Source: Spirometra erinaceieuropaei (lineage: Eukaryota; Platyhelminthes; Cestoda; Diphyllobothriidea; Diphyllobothriidae). From it: a stretch of 64,000 nt of DNA. Below, one piece after another: positions 48,509 through 59,300 of the stretch; position 1 is the stretch's first letter; every line of letters starts with the position of its first letter. The translations under genes and the position numbers were made by a program. The DNA lies in the NCBI GenBank assembly GCA_902702965.1, contig CACRXP010000174.1, positions 627,925 to 691,924 of the forward strand, written 5' to 3'. Under the pieces are notes generated by a model, which was given only the letters and a program-made list of their open reading frames with translations, did not search any database and was not told the origin of the DNA.

Positions 48509-50082
48509 TTGAAGGTCTCTTTCAGAAAAAGGAATCGTCTGCGGAGGCATTACAGACTAACTTGCTCCGAAGAACACTTACAGGAATATAAGCGGCAACG
48601 AAACGTCTGTAAAAGTGAGGCCTCAAAGCTGCGAAAGAAGTTTGAACTGAACATACTTCAAAATTCGTTGGAGCATCCGAAAATTCTATATGGTTATATA
48701 CGAAGTGCTAAAAGGACTCAGGAGCTGATCCCTGCCCTTAGGTCTGCAGATGGAAAAGTGGAGATTGATGACCAGGTTAAAGCGTCCCTCCTTTCCGACT
48801 TCTTTCAGTCCGTCTTCACCCGAGAACCTAGTTCTTTATTTGCCCATCCATCCATTCGCCAGCAACCTCTCCTCCCAATTCCCCTTCCCCTCCTATCCCC
48901 TCCCTACCCTCCTTAACTGAGGAACCGCTCTTTTCATCTACCATGGTTAGGGCCGAGCTACTCCGGCTGAAACCTGCCAAATCGCCTGGCCCGGATAGAA
49001 TTCCCGCCCTAGCACTTCGTGAACTTGCTAATGAACTGTGCAAACCCTTATCCGCAATATTTCAAAAGTCATTTGAAGACGGCGAGCTACCGGAAGAATG
49101 GAAGTGCGCACTCATTAATCCGATCCATAAAGGAGGCTCAAGACTTGACTGCGGAAATTATCGTCCTGTCAGTCTTACTTGCATCGCGTGTAAAATAATG
49201 GAACGCATTATCAAAAGACACTTGATAAAATACCTGGAACAGAACAAAATATTGTGTGATGCCCAACATGGCTTTCGTCCAGGGCGCTCCTGCCTAACGA
49301 GTGTTCTTTACTCGCACAAGAAATGGACACGAGCTACCGATAAGAGTTTTCCAGTAGATGTCATATTTTTTGACTTCAAGAAGGCCTTTGACAGTGTTTC
49401 ACACAGGCTTCTTTTACAGAAGATCTGGGATGTAGGAATTCAAGGAAGAATGTTTAAGTGGATCAGGAGTTTTCTGTCCTCCAGACTACAAAGAGTCGTC
49501 GTTAGTAATTCTGCCTCGGCAACTAGTACTCTACACTGGATCAGACGTGCATTTAAAATATTTCCTCCCGAACTTTTCGAAAGACTCTTTCGTGTCATTG
49601 TAAGACCTCATCTAGAGTATGGAATGCCAGCAGCTTCACCGTGGATGAGGAAGGATATCAACTTTCTCGAACATGTGCAACGCAGAGCGACAAAGATGGT
49701 CGACGGTTTGAAGCATTTGTCTTATCAGGAGAGACTGAATTTCCTTGGCCTATTCCCTCTCTCGTATAGACAAATAAACTGCAGTCTACTCTGGACGTTC
49801 CGGATTGTTCGCGGCCAGGGTTGCTCATTAAGAGCAGAGGGCTTCTTTGAGTTCGCCCGTACAAACCAACTACGCGGCCATGCATACAAAGTCGGGCATG
49901 AGCGCACGCGTTTAGACCGACGACAATTTTCATTCAGCCAGCGAGTTGTCAGGCCGTGGAACTCGCTTCCAAGCGAGATGGTGACGGCTGACACAGTTTG
50001 TGTGTTTAAAAGAAAACTTGCTCGTCTAGTTTTCGACAGAAATCGACTTGTACAGCATGACTATGCACAGCCAGCTTTGTAA
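48509..50082 (+). pseudogene. LINE-1 ORF2, reverse transcriptase with catalytic core deleted
   Basis: 48509-48916 encodes the linker (KRQRNVCKSEASKLRKKF). A frameshift in a C-rich tract near 48900 is followed by 48943-50082 with NYRPVSLT, HGFRPGRSC and DFKKAFDSVSHRLL. After VVVSNSASAT (about 49525) the reading passes directly to PELFERLFRVIVRPHLEYG. The segment that should hold GVPQGSVLGP and the [FY]ADD catalytic aspartates is missing, without a frame change. The C-terminal VQRRATK region is intact. Confidence 0.85.
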
Positions 50083-50795
50083 AATCTGTCATATACAATC
50101 TCCCGCACAAATTTACAGTGACCCTATGCACCACTTTATGATTGCGATTGAACTGTGAACCAATCACATTTTAAATTCCTTCAATTTTATTTTATTTTTG
50201 AGTATGAATATGCGAAAGCACTGTACATAAATAGGATCATCAAGGGCTCTGCCTGTAACCCTTCAATATATATACATATATACATAAAATATTCGCCCCA
50301 ATAGTGGCTATCAAAATTAGTGAGTTTAAGTGAAGCTCCGCTGCCAGATAAAAAATAGGGTAGTTATCAAATGATGGTAGAGAAAAATAGACACAATGTA
50401 GTACTCATGACGAAACATGGGCTAGCGGTGTCATTCTAACCGCCAAACATCATGCATTAAGCACAAATTCATATTATCTAAGGGTTCAGCCTTTGCTAAA
50501 TAACCTGACAGATTTAAAATATGTTTTCCGTGTAAACCGTGGAGGTGAAGAACTAGAGTAGAACAGGAGTGAGTATCAAAGTTTGTCGCATAATACGAAG
50601 AACGCTGCCGGAGAAGGATAACCACAACTTTTAAGCGCTAAATAAATATTAACTAAGTAGACATGCCGACACTGGGCGATCTAAACGACACTGCTATCAC
50701 AAGTACCGACGCTGAAGTGGGCTAGAGGGGTGTCAGGGCCCTGTCCTAGAGGTTGTTCAGATTTTTATTAAAAGTTATTAATAACACTGCAGGCT

Positions 50796-51263
50796 TGTAG
50801 GTTTACGCCCATTTTCGATTATTCATACTAAACATTTTTGCACACCTGAAGGTTTCTGTGTGGCTGTTTACATTAGCTAAAATACGCACACACTTGTTTT
50901 TGACTCGAGAAAAAGCCTGACTTTTGTGTCCGTCTGCTGCTTGATTTCATTGTTTCGTCGATTGCACCCATTCGCCTCAATCGCTTTTAGTCAATCGACA
51001 CGAAACCCTCATATCTTTCGGTCATATTTAAGTGGGCGTAAATTCACCTGTGCGACAAGCCTCATTAACTGACTTCGTCTCCGGATTTTGCCCAGAACAT
51101 TCACTCTACGGCCAATGTTTATGGAGAAGGCCTTACCCCTCGTGAGTCTGTACAATTATTTACCTTTTGCCGTTTTTCTTAAACTCTTTTTGCTATCGTT
51201 ATTTGTCTTGTAAGAAACGCAGCATCCCCCACTTAGAGTTAAGTTTCTATTATTCTATTTACA
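50796..51263 (+). repeat. 5' LTR
   Basis: Begins TGTAGG and is nearly identical to 58067-58551, except that it lacks about 18 bp near its end. It ends TTTACA, nine bases before the primer-binding site. Confidence 0.85.
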
Positions 51264-51272
51264 CCCTAAAAT

Positions 51273-51283
51273 TGGTGACCCCG
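51273..51283 (+). other. primer-binding site for tRNA-Trp
   Basis: TGGTGACCCCG is complementary to the 3' end of eukaryotic tRNA-Trp including CCA. Confidence 0.75.
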
Positions 51284-51341
51284 TTTTTTCACATCTACGC
51301 GACCTCGTTACTATTACCGATAACGAACCTAAAACACCCTC

Positions 51342-51848
51342 TTGACGTCAATGCCCTCTACTTCATATTACTACCTTTTTACGACAAACAACCCCTGGGT
51401 TTGGTTTCGTCAGACTGTGCCGGTTTTCTCAACGAACCGCATTACTTCCGAATGCACCCGATACTTTAACGTGGTGCAGAGTCTTCCCTTCGACGTCGAT
51501 GTCGACGACCTCCTCGACCTCATTCCTGACGACTCGTACGGTCAGTTAAAGAATGCCGTCATCCAGAGAGTGGCTAAGTCGGCCAATCGGATGGTACAGG
51601 AGTTAGTCACGCAGGTAGAACTGGGTGATCAAACTCCTTCACAGCTTATGCGCCAGATGCGTTCATTGTTGGTCGGTCGTCATATGGACGACGCCATCCT
51701 TCGACAAATCTGGTTAGATAAGTTGCCGGTTACCATGCAGCAGGTTTTGACCATGCTGTACATTAGCATTTCTCTAGACAAAATGGCCAATCATGCCGAG
51801 AGGATCAGCGAAGTTTACCCAGTCCGCGCGACATGCGCTACTATTTAA
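51342..51848 (+). pseudogene. Gypsy gag
   Basis: FNVVQSLPFDVDVDDLLDLI, then LVTQVELGDQTPSQLMRQMR and LRQIWLDKLPVTMQQVL follow the capsid pattern of CsRn1-like Gag. The C-terminal nucleocapsid region after 51848 is out of frame. Confidence 0.7.
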
Positions 51849-52299
51849 CAGACCTCATCTCCCAACAAATTTTACAGAGTAGCCATTTCCCGTCCAGAAG
51901 GCACTCCTTCACTAGAACGCGGCATTTCTTGTGTGTAGCGGTTATCCTGTCATTGCTCATCTCGCAGAGCCACCACGCCATCAGGTCCCTCAAGACAGCC
52001 GAACAGTCCTTACCGCGGCGACTATGACGACCTAAAAGACACTGTACGTCTCTTGTGCACACAAGTGAGCACTATGTGCACTGTCATAAATAGCTTGCAG
52101 TCCGCCAGAAACCAGCCACCCTCGCCTTTATTCTTAGTCCCGTGAACGCCCTTCTTCAACTCTGTGCTGGTATCGTCGTATTTACGGTTCGATGGTACGC
52201 AAGTGCATTCCCCCCTACACATACCTGCGGGCATCGCCACAGGGAAACGACCGCGCCAGCCAGTAACGACGACAGTTGCTTCTGGCCAGCCACGACCCA

Positions 52300-52600
52300 G
52301 TCGCCTCTTTTATATCAGTGACAAGTCGAGCGGCGTCCGTTTTCTTGTCGATACTGCTGCCGAGATCAGTGTCATCCCGCCTCCAAAATGCCATCATCTC
52401 AAGACTTCGCAGTTTTCATTGCACACTGCCAATAGTACCACCATCAACAGTTATGGCCAACGGTCGCTCACACTTGACTTCGGTCTTTGACGATGTTTCC
52501 AGTGGGTCTTTGTGCAGGCCGACGTTAAATCTCCCATTATTGGGGAGGATTTGCTGACACATTTTGGCCTTGAAGTCGACCTCAACCATCACAAAATTTC
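52300..52600 (+). pseudogene. Gypsy protease
   Basis: RFLVDTAAEISVIPP carries the retroviral-type aspartic protease motif with DTA where DTG or DSG is normal. The frame breaks soon after. Confidence 0.65.
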
Positions 52601-52913
52601 GATACCACAACCACAATCTTTACTGTTGACATTGCCGCTTCTGAGCCCTCGGTTAGCATCCAGTTGACCGAACCAAGTTCGCCTTTCGTTTAAATTTTGA
52701 GGGCCTACTCGTCCCTCGTTAACTCCTGTCAGTTCACCGGGGAGGTTCCGCATATGGTTAAACACCCCATCATCACCACGGGGCAATCTGTTCACGCTCA
52801 TACTCGCCATCTTCACCCGAAAACTTCGGATAACGAGGAACGAATTTGAGAATATGATAAATTTATGAATTATTCGTCCTTCCTCCAGCCCATGGGCTTC
52901 TTCCCTCCACACG

Positions 52914-53480
52914 GTGTCCCAGAAATCGATTGATGATTGGAGACCATGCGGCGACTATCGCGCTCTCAACAGAGCTACTGTTCCCGATCGATACCCCATT
53001 TTCCATACTCATGATTTCTCTCACACTCTAGCTGGAGAAACTACTTTTGCCAAAATAGACCTCGTGAGATCATACCACCAGATTCTGGTCGAGGAGGGTG
53101 ACATTCCCAGCACTGCCGTCACAACGCCTTTCGGCCTGTTCGAATTTCTTTGCATGCCCTTTGGTTTGCACAGCTCAGACCAATCCTTTCAACGCTTCAA
53201 CGATGAGGTCTCGCGTCTACATTGACGACATACTCGTCGTAAGTCCTTAAGCAGGCAAACATGCGTCACATTTGTGTCAGATATTCGGCCGTTTCCAACA
53301 ACATGGTCAGCAATTAAACGTCGACAGATGTATCTTTGGCTGACCAGCATGGAATCAAACCGCTGCTAGAGAAGGTGCAGATCATCCTGTCATTCTCTCT
53401 CCCCAAGACTCGAACTCAGCTGCGACGTTTCATATACCTTCTCAACTATTATCGACGTTTTATTCCTCACTGTGCAGCGA
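52914..53480 (+). pseudogene. Gypsy reverse transcriptase
   Basis: [25 protein letters not shown] and [15 protein letters not shown] are the early RT blocks. YIDD (53218-53229) is in another frame; then FIYLLNYYRRFI. Several frameshifts and stops make it nonfunctional. Confidence 0.85.
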
Positions 53481-53599
53481 TCCTAGCTCCATTAACTGAC
53501 TTTTTGAAGTCTTAAGCAAATCCGATTGACTTTCCTCCGGCAGCTCACTCAGTTTTTGAGGCAGCTAAGGAAGCTCTTGCTGATGCCACTTTGCTCCAC

Positions 53600-54092
53600 C
53601 ATCTCAGCTCCGATCCAACGCACAGCTGATCTTGACCACTGACGCTTCCAACAGTGCTGTCGGCGCAGTCCTGCATCGACAGGTGAATACCCAGTTGCAG
53701 CGATTGGCTTCCGTTTCACAGCGACCACAACAGGCGTAGACTCGCTACAGTGCATTTCCACGTGAGCGTCTTGCCATATACATGGCCATTCGTCATTTTG
53801 GACACTTCTTAGTGGGCAGAGATTTTTCGATTCACACCGACCACAAATCTCTCACTTACGCCCTCAAGGTCAAGCTAGATCAGTATTCGCCCAGGGAAGT
53901 TCGTCATCTGGACTATATACCGCAGTTTACTGCAGCTATCCGCTGCGTCCGAGGCAGCGACAATGTAGATGCTGGTGCATTATCCCGTCCGGACATCAAT
54001 ACACTTCGACCTGGCGAAGCTTGCAGACCTGCGATCGGGCGACAAGTGCATTGACTACCTGCGTTCTACTACCACTCTGCAACTTCGAGATT
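53600..54092 (+). pseudogene. Gypsy RNase H
   Basis: TTDASNSAVG (about 53635), then HFLVGRDFSIHTDHKSLTYAL and NVDAGALSRP, the RNase H motifs of Ty3/Gypsy Pol. The coding sequence stops where the nested LINE begins. Confidence 0.8.
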
Positions 54093-54275
54093 CAGTTCAG
54101 TATAATTCAGTATACATGAGGGATAGAGGCGGAGCCTTGGAAAACCCTATTTACAGATAGACGTATGAAAAAAAAACATGCAGATATTTACATGGCAGTT
54201 ATGCCAGTCATGTAAATGTTTGACCATCAAGCATAAATTTATCTAGTCTTCTTTTGAAAGTCTCGACGTTTTCCG

Positions 54276-54968
54276 CTAAGACAACGGAGTTCGCAATTTG
54301 TTCCATCCCTCAACCAGCCGGTGGGAGAAGAATTTGGCCCGCAAATAGAATCTGGCATATTTCGTCCTCAATTTGTATTGTTGCCCTCGATGATTTGTCA
54401 TCCGCGCCAGTTCGAAGAAATCGTCAAACTGAAGAGCACAGTCTAGCCCTCGGAAGATCCTGAAGTTCATGATCATATCCCCTTTGTATTTTCAATAAGA
54501 GAGATCAAATATTTTTAGCTTTTCCAGCCGTCTCTCATAAGGTAAGCTACTTAATCCGCCGACTAGCTTGGTCGCTCTTCGTTGTACGTTCTCCAGTAGG
54601 GTGTAATCTTTTTTCTTCCGGGGACACCATGCCTGGACACAATATTCCAACATTGGTCGAACGTATGCGCCAAATACTCGGCCGAAAAGTTCTTCATCAA
54701 AATTGACGAAGGATCTTCTAATCGCGCCTAGGATACCCATAGCTTTCTTTGGTACCTTGGCACAGTGAGACGATGGTTTGAGAGTTGACGTCATCCACAC
54801 ACCGAGGTCTCTTAACTCGTTGACTGATTCAAGTTTGTGACCTCCTATAAACTGCTGAGATTCATATCTCAACGGCCTCCTGTCGTTCGAACGTAATGGG
54901 ATAAGTTGGCATTTGTTACGATTGAAGCTAAGACACCACTCATCACACCATTTCTGTAAGCGATTCAA
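54276..54968 (-). pseudogene. LINE-2 ORF2, C-terminal part
   Basis: LQKWCDEWCLSFNRNKCQ, then LEYCVQAWCPRKKKDYTLLE and VQRRATKLV, with the end at 54476-54276 in a further frame (WNKLRTPL). It continues 55008-56735 after the frameshift. Confidence 0.8.
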
Positions 54969-55007
54969 ATTGTCTTGTAACTGTACAGAGTATTCCGTAC
55001 TCTCTAT

Positions 55008-56735
55008 TCAGTTCCACAATTTGCGGTCGTCGGCAAGCATTACGCGCTCGCAGTTCAGACAGTCCAGGCAGTCGTTCACATATATCAAGAACAGAATTGG
55101 ACCGAGAACGCTTCCCTGCGGAACGCCACTGTGCACGGATGCCCATTCCGATTTAGCGTTTCCGATACACACACGCTCAGATCTGCCCGTAAAAAAATCG
55201 GCTAACCATTTCAAAAGATTTCGATTCACACCCACTTGACGTAGGTTACATATAAGTCGTCTGTGTGGAACACTGCCAAAAGCCTTTTTGAAGTCAATGT
55301 ACACGGCATCGACTGATAAGCCTATGTCGATTGATTTTGTCCAGCTCTCCATGGATACTAGGAGGTTACTGAGACAGGATCGACCCCTTCGAAATCCATG
55401 CTGATGTAAACTTAGCAAGTTGTTTTCTTCGAGGTGCCACATCAGCTCCATTTTTATTACTTTTTCCATCAATTTGCAACAGATGCTTGTGAGACTCACT
55501 GGTCTGAAAGTATTTGGGGCTGTTCTCTCGCCACCCTTATATATGGAGTTTATATTTGCTTTCTTCCAGTTGGTAGGAAAGGCCCCGGTCTTCATCGAAG
55601 TTCTGAAGATCCTGGATAACTGAGAGGCCAGTTGGTCTGAGAGTTCATTCAAGACTTTTGCGAACACGCCGTCCGTACCAGGGGATTTAGTGGGCTGTAG
55701 TTGACTCAAAGTTTTCCTTACCGTGTCTGTTGTGAAGTCCACCGTGCTAATTGTACTGTCTGTTTTGACAATTGGGGGGTAAACTCTTTCATCAAAAGCC
55801 GGCTCCTCGGTATACACAGACGTGCAGAAGTCGGACAACAGATTCGCCTTATCTGAGATGTCAGACAACGTATTTCCCTGGCGATCTTTTAGGCAGGGAA
55901 TGCAGTCCCGGTTGCGTTTTGCCTTATTCACGTATCCAAAAGATTTTTTTGAATTTTGCGGGATATTTTTTAGAAGTTTTGACTCAAATTGTGCCCGTTC
56001 CCTCCTCAACAGATTCCGACATACATTCCTCTGTTTTTTGAAGTCAACGAAATGCCCTGGTTGCTGACATCTGGCGTACTTTTTCCAAAGTCTCTTTTTC
56101 AGTTTGAGGTTCTTCTTTATTTCTGACGTCAGCCACTCTGGTCGGGAAGTGCGCAGCTTCCCCTTAAGTGGGCAACAGCTCTCTACCAAGTGCTGCATTA
56201 TGTTCTTGAAGAAGAGCCAATGGCTTTCTGGGTCAGGTTCTTGTGCTGCATTTCTGTTCACCTTCGGTAGCAGGTTTTTCATTGGGGTGTAATCCCCTTT
56301 CCATACATTCCTTTCCTCAGCAGCTCGAATTTCGGGTACAGAAAAATGACTAGACTCCCAAACAAGAACGCAGTGATCACTTCGGCCAAGGGGTTTATGC
56401 GATTCCAGTCCGAGAATGCAACTGTTATCCCTAGTGATGATGAGGTCCAAACAACTGTACTGCTGTCCATCTCTGAATCGAGTGTCCACTTTAACATGCC
56501 GGGTAAGGAACTCATTTGTGATCAATTGCATAAACTTCTGCTCGAAGGAGTCTTCTGATCGTGTGCAATGCATCAAATCCCAGTCTATGTCTGGACAGTT
56601 GAAGTCACCAAGTAGCATTATGGGTTTGCTTCGACAAATTTCTTTTATCTCGGTGATAAGTGCATCGTCCGCATCCGTCCGCTGGCTTGGCGGTCTGTAG
56701 ACCAGGGCCATATGGAGGCTTGGATGGTTTGGCAC
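55008..56735 (-). pseudogene. LINE-2 ORF2: endonuclease C-terminus and reverse transcriptase
   Basis: A 575-codon open stretch. It has LGDFNCPDIDWDL, LDLIITR and SDHCVLVW (endonuclease), then FRPVSLTSICCKLMEKVI, HGFRRGRSCL, DFKKAFGSVPHRRL, GVPQGSVLGPILFLIYVND and LADD at the catalytic site (usually FADD). The N-terminal endonuclease is missing through 5' truncation. A frameshift at about 55010 moves the rest of the RT to 54968-54276. It is a different subfamily from LINE-1. Confidence 0.88.
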
Positions 56736-56749
56736 CTTCCAGTAGCAAC

Positions 56750-57611
56750 TGAGTATTTCACACCACTTCCCGCATCACCGGGTGCATTTTTGTGCGACTG
56801 GTCCACAGGCACTCTTCGACCTGTTGTTCCACTATCCTACTGCAAGACAGTGTTTAACTGTCTCCATTCCCTGTCACATCCTGTCATTCGCGCTTGTCGT
56901 AAGCTAATCGCCGCTCGTTTTATGGGGCCGAGGATGAACTCTGACATCGCTCTTTCGACTAGGCAGTGTTTAGCTTGCCAGAAAAATTAAGTACACCGCC
57001 ACACAGTTTCTCCACCAAGTATATTCGCCATTCCAGATGTTCGATTACACCACGTCCACTTTGGTTTAGTTGGTCCGCTGCCCCCTTCATGAGGGTACAA
57101 GCATATTCTGGCAACGTTTGACCGTTTCACATGATGGTCGATTGCTGTCCTCACCTCGGACACGTCGACAGAAAATATCGCCATGGTTTTCCTGACGCAC
57201 TGGATTTCAACTTTTGGTGTTCCAACCACCCTTACTACCAGCCGCGGGAGTCAATTTCAATTTAGCCTATTCCATGAGCCCACCAAACTGCTCTGGTGTG
57301 CGCACATCACAACTACGGCATACCACCCTGCCTCCAACGGCCTCGTGGAGCGTCTACACCGTCAACTCAAGTCCGCAGTGATGTCCGAAACAGAATCAGC
57401 TTTTTGGAGTTGCAATCTCCCTCTTGTGCTTTTGGGCATCCCATCTTCTGTCAAGGAGGACATACAATGCACTGCCGCCGAACTTGTGCATGGCACGCAA
57501 CTTTGTCTGCCCGGCGAATTTGTGCAGTTATTCACGACCAACATCTCAAGCACCTTCGTACAACAGCTGAAACAACGCATGGCTGAACCACGTCCAAACC
57601 CACTCGTCTGA
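56750..57611 (+). pseudogene. Gypsy integrase
   Basis: Zinc-binding part with HSLSHP and CLACQ, then the core: the position of the first catalytic aspartate reads HFGLVGPLPP, the second reads TSRGSQF in place of TDRGSQF, and the glutamate is kept in NGLVERLHRQLK. Two of three catalytic acids are lost and stops interrupt. Confidence 0.8.
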
Positions 57612-58048
57612 AATCTAAACGTGTGTTTGTGCATGAGGACTTTAAATCTGCCCCATTCGTTTTCGTCCGGCATGATGCGGTTCACAAGCCTCTTTATTCC
57701 CCGTATGATTGTCCATATAAGGTTCTTCAGCGGATGGACAAATATTACGTCATTTAGAAGGTTGACAAAACTGACACAGTCTTCATTTATAGACTTGAGT
57801 GTATCCCGCTGTCCACTGTGCCACCCACTTCCTCTGCGGCGTCCTCACCCAATCCACCCGTTTCGGTCCCCTCCACTCAACCACCACACTCGACCATCCC
57901 ACCCACCCATCCTGATTTTCCTTCTATTCCACTACGCACCTAATCTCGTTCTGGTAGACATATCCACTTTCCTGCCAAACTCAAAGAGTTTTTGGTGTGA
58001 CTTTTTGCATTTTCTTTATCGAGCGCTTTTTTGTACAACAAATGCCCC

Positions 58049-58063
58049 GGGGGGAGGCGGGAG
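58049..58063 (+). other. polypurine tract
   Basis: G-rich run with a single C, ending three bases before the 3' LTR; the expected place for second-strand priming. Confidence 0.55.
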
Positions 58064-58066
58064 TCG

Positions 58067-58551
58067 TGTAGGTTAACGTCCATTTTTGATTTTTCATACT
58101 AAACATTTTTGCACACCTGAAGGTTTCTGTGTGGCTGTTTACATCAGCTAAAATACGCACACGCTTGTTTTTGACTCGAGAAAAAGCCTGACTTTTGTGT
58201 CCGTCTGCTGCTTGATGTCATTGTTTCGTCGATTGCACCCATTCGCCTCAATCGCTTTTAGTCAATCGACACGAAACCCTCATATCTTTCGGTCATATTT
58301 AAGTGGGCGTAAATTCACCTGTGCGACAAGCCTCATTAACTGACTTCGTCTCCGGATTTTGTCCAGAACATTCACTCTACGGCCAATGATTATGGAGAAG
58401 GCCTTACCGCTCGTGAGTCTGTACAATTCTTTACCTTTTGCCGTTTTTCTTAAACTCTTTTTGTTATCGTTATTTGTCTTGTAAGAAACGCAGCATCCCC
58501 CACTTAGAGTTACGTTTCTATTATTCTTTGTAGTTTTAATTGTTGTTTACA
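58067..58551 (+). repeat. 3' LTR
   Basis: 485 bp beginning TGTAGG and ending TTTACA; pairs with 50796-51263. Confidence 0.85.
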
Positions 58552-59300
58552 CTGTAGTCTCTCCGCAACACAGAAGGTTTGGTTACTTCGTTTGTGTAGA
58601 TCAGGCTGTTAAATCAATTGCACGTGAGCGCGACTTACGGCTAATTACTTTCAGTGGTCTAGGATAGGGATGGGCTGGATCAGCTGTTGAAATCTTGGCC
58701 ACTGTCCTTGCAGACTGTCTTTGTGCAAACCCATCCAAATGGCGTAATATTTAAAAGATTCGCACAGGTAGACAGTAGCACACAAATATCGAGTAATTCA
58801 TCATATTAACAGTGCAGGTACTAAAAGCCAATCGCAGTTACTCGTGGGGAAATGCAAAAAATTTGGTTCTGTCTACCTCTTTCAAAATTCACGTGATAAT
58901 TCGTTTTTACTTGTCATGACGGGGACCCCAAAGGTTTTAAATAAAATTATTCATTAATTTACTCCTTATGTTTTAAACTGCCATGGGGATCGTTACATGA
59001 GAGAATAATTATCTACGTGGAGCACCGCGCTGCGTCTAAACATGATGAAAAGAATTATAATATCGGAGAGACCATAAATGTGAGTTCTTCATAAATTCTA
59101 CCAGTTTATCTCTATCAAAGTAGAGAAGGTGACGGTGAGCGATCTTTAGCCTTTGTGAGTGTTTGTACCATTAGCTCAATTAAATTTACCAGGATCACTT
59201 TCTAAAGGGTACCAGAAGACGTACATCCAGCAAGTTCTTAAGGTCCTGAGTGATATTTTGGTTGCGTTATTCAGAGATATATCGAGGGACCTGGTTATTC
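58552..59300. other. no gene recognised
   Basis: AT-rich with short frames only. From about 59120 it may already belong to the LINE below. Confidence 0.35.

Larger units (their letters stand above)
45597..50284 (+). mobile_element. CR1/Jockey-like LINE-1, present only in copy 2
   Basis: A near full-length two-ORF non-LTR retrotransposon: 5' UTR, ORF1 (46097-47614), overlapping ORF2 with endonuclease and RT, and a 3' tail of ATATAC-type short repeats (about 50264-50285). Copy 1 has an uninterrupted junction at 34665-34675, which fixes the insertion point; an exact target duplication could not be read there. ORF2 is broken by a stop (47671-47673), two frameshifts and a deletion in the RT core, so this copy is immobile now. 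Confidence 0.9.
35677..50971. repeat. large duplicated segment, copy 2, with extra LINE
   Basis: 35677-45596 and 50285-50971 correspond to copy 1. The 4.7 kb between (45597-50284) is a LINE absent from copy 1. Confidence 0.95.
54093..56745 (-). mobile_element. LINE-2, CR1/Jockey-like, 5'-truncated, nested in the Gypsy element
   Basis: Reverse orientation. The 5' end (56745) starts inside the endonuclease domain. The 3' end near 54093 carries short ACTGAATT-type repeats, typical of CR1-like tails. It splits the Gypsy coding region between RNase H (ending about LQLRD) and integrase (resuming about TEYFTPLPASPG), so it inserted later. Confidence 0.85.
50796..58551 (+). mobile_element. Ty3/Gypsy LTR retrotransposon (CsRn1-like), decayed, with nested LINE
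   Basis: Two LTRs (50796-51263 and 58067-58551) enclose gag, protease, RT, RNase H and integrase in the Ty3/Gypsy order. The primer-binding site TGGTGACCCCG matches the 3' end of tRNA-Trp, as in the flatworm CsRn1 group. Reading frames are broken many times and a 5'-truncated LINE lies in reverse at about 54093-56745, between RNase H and integrase. Flanking 4-5-bp duplications could not be identified. Confidence 0.88.
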
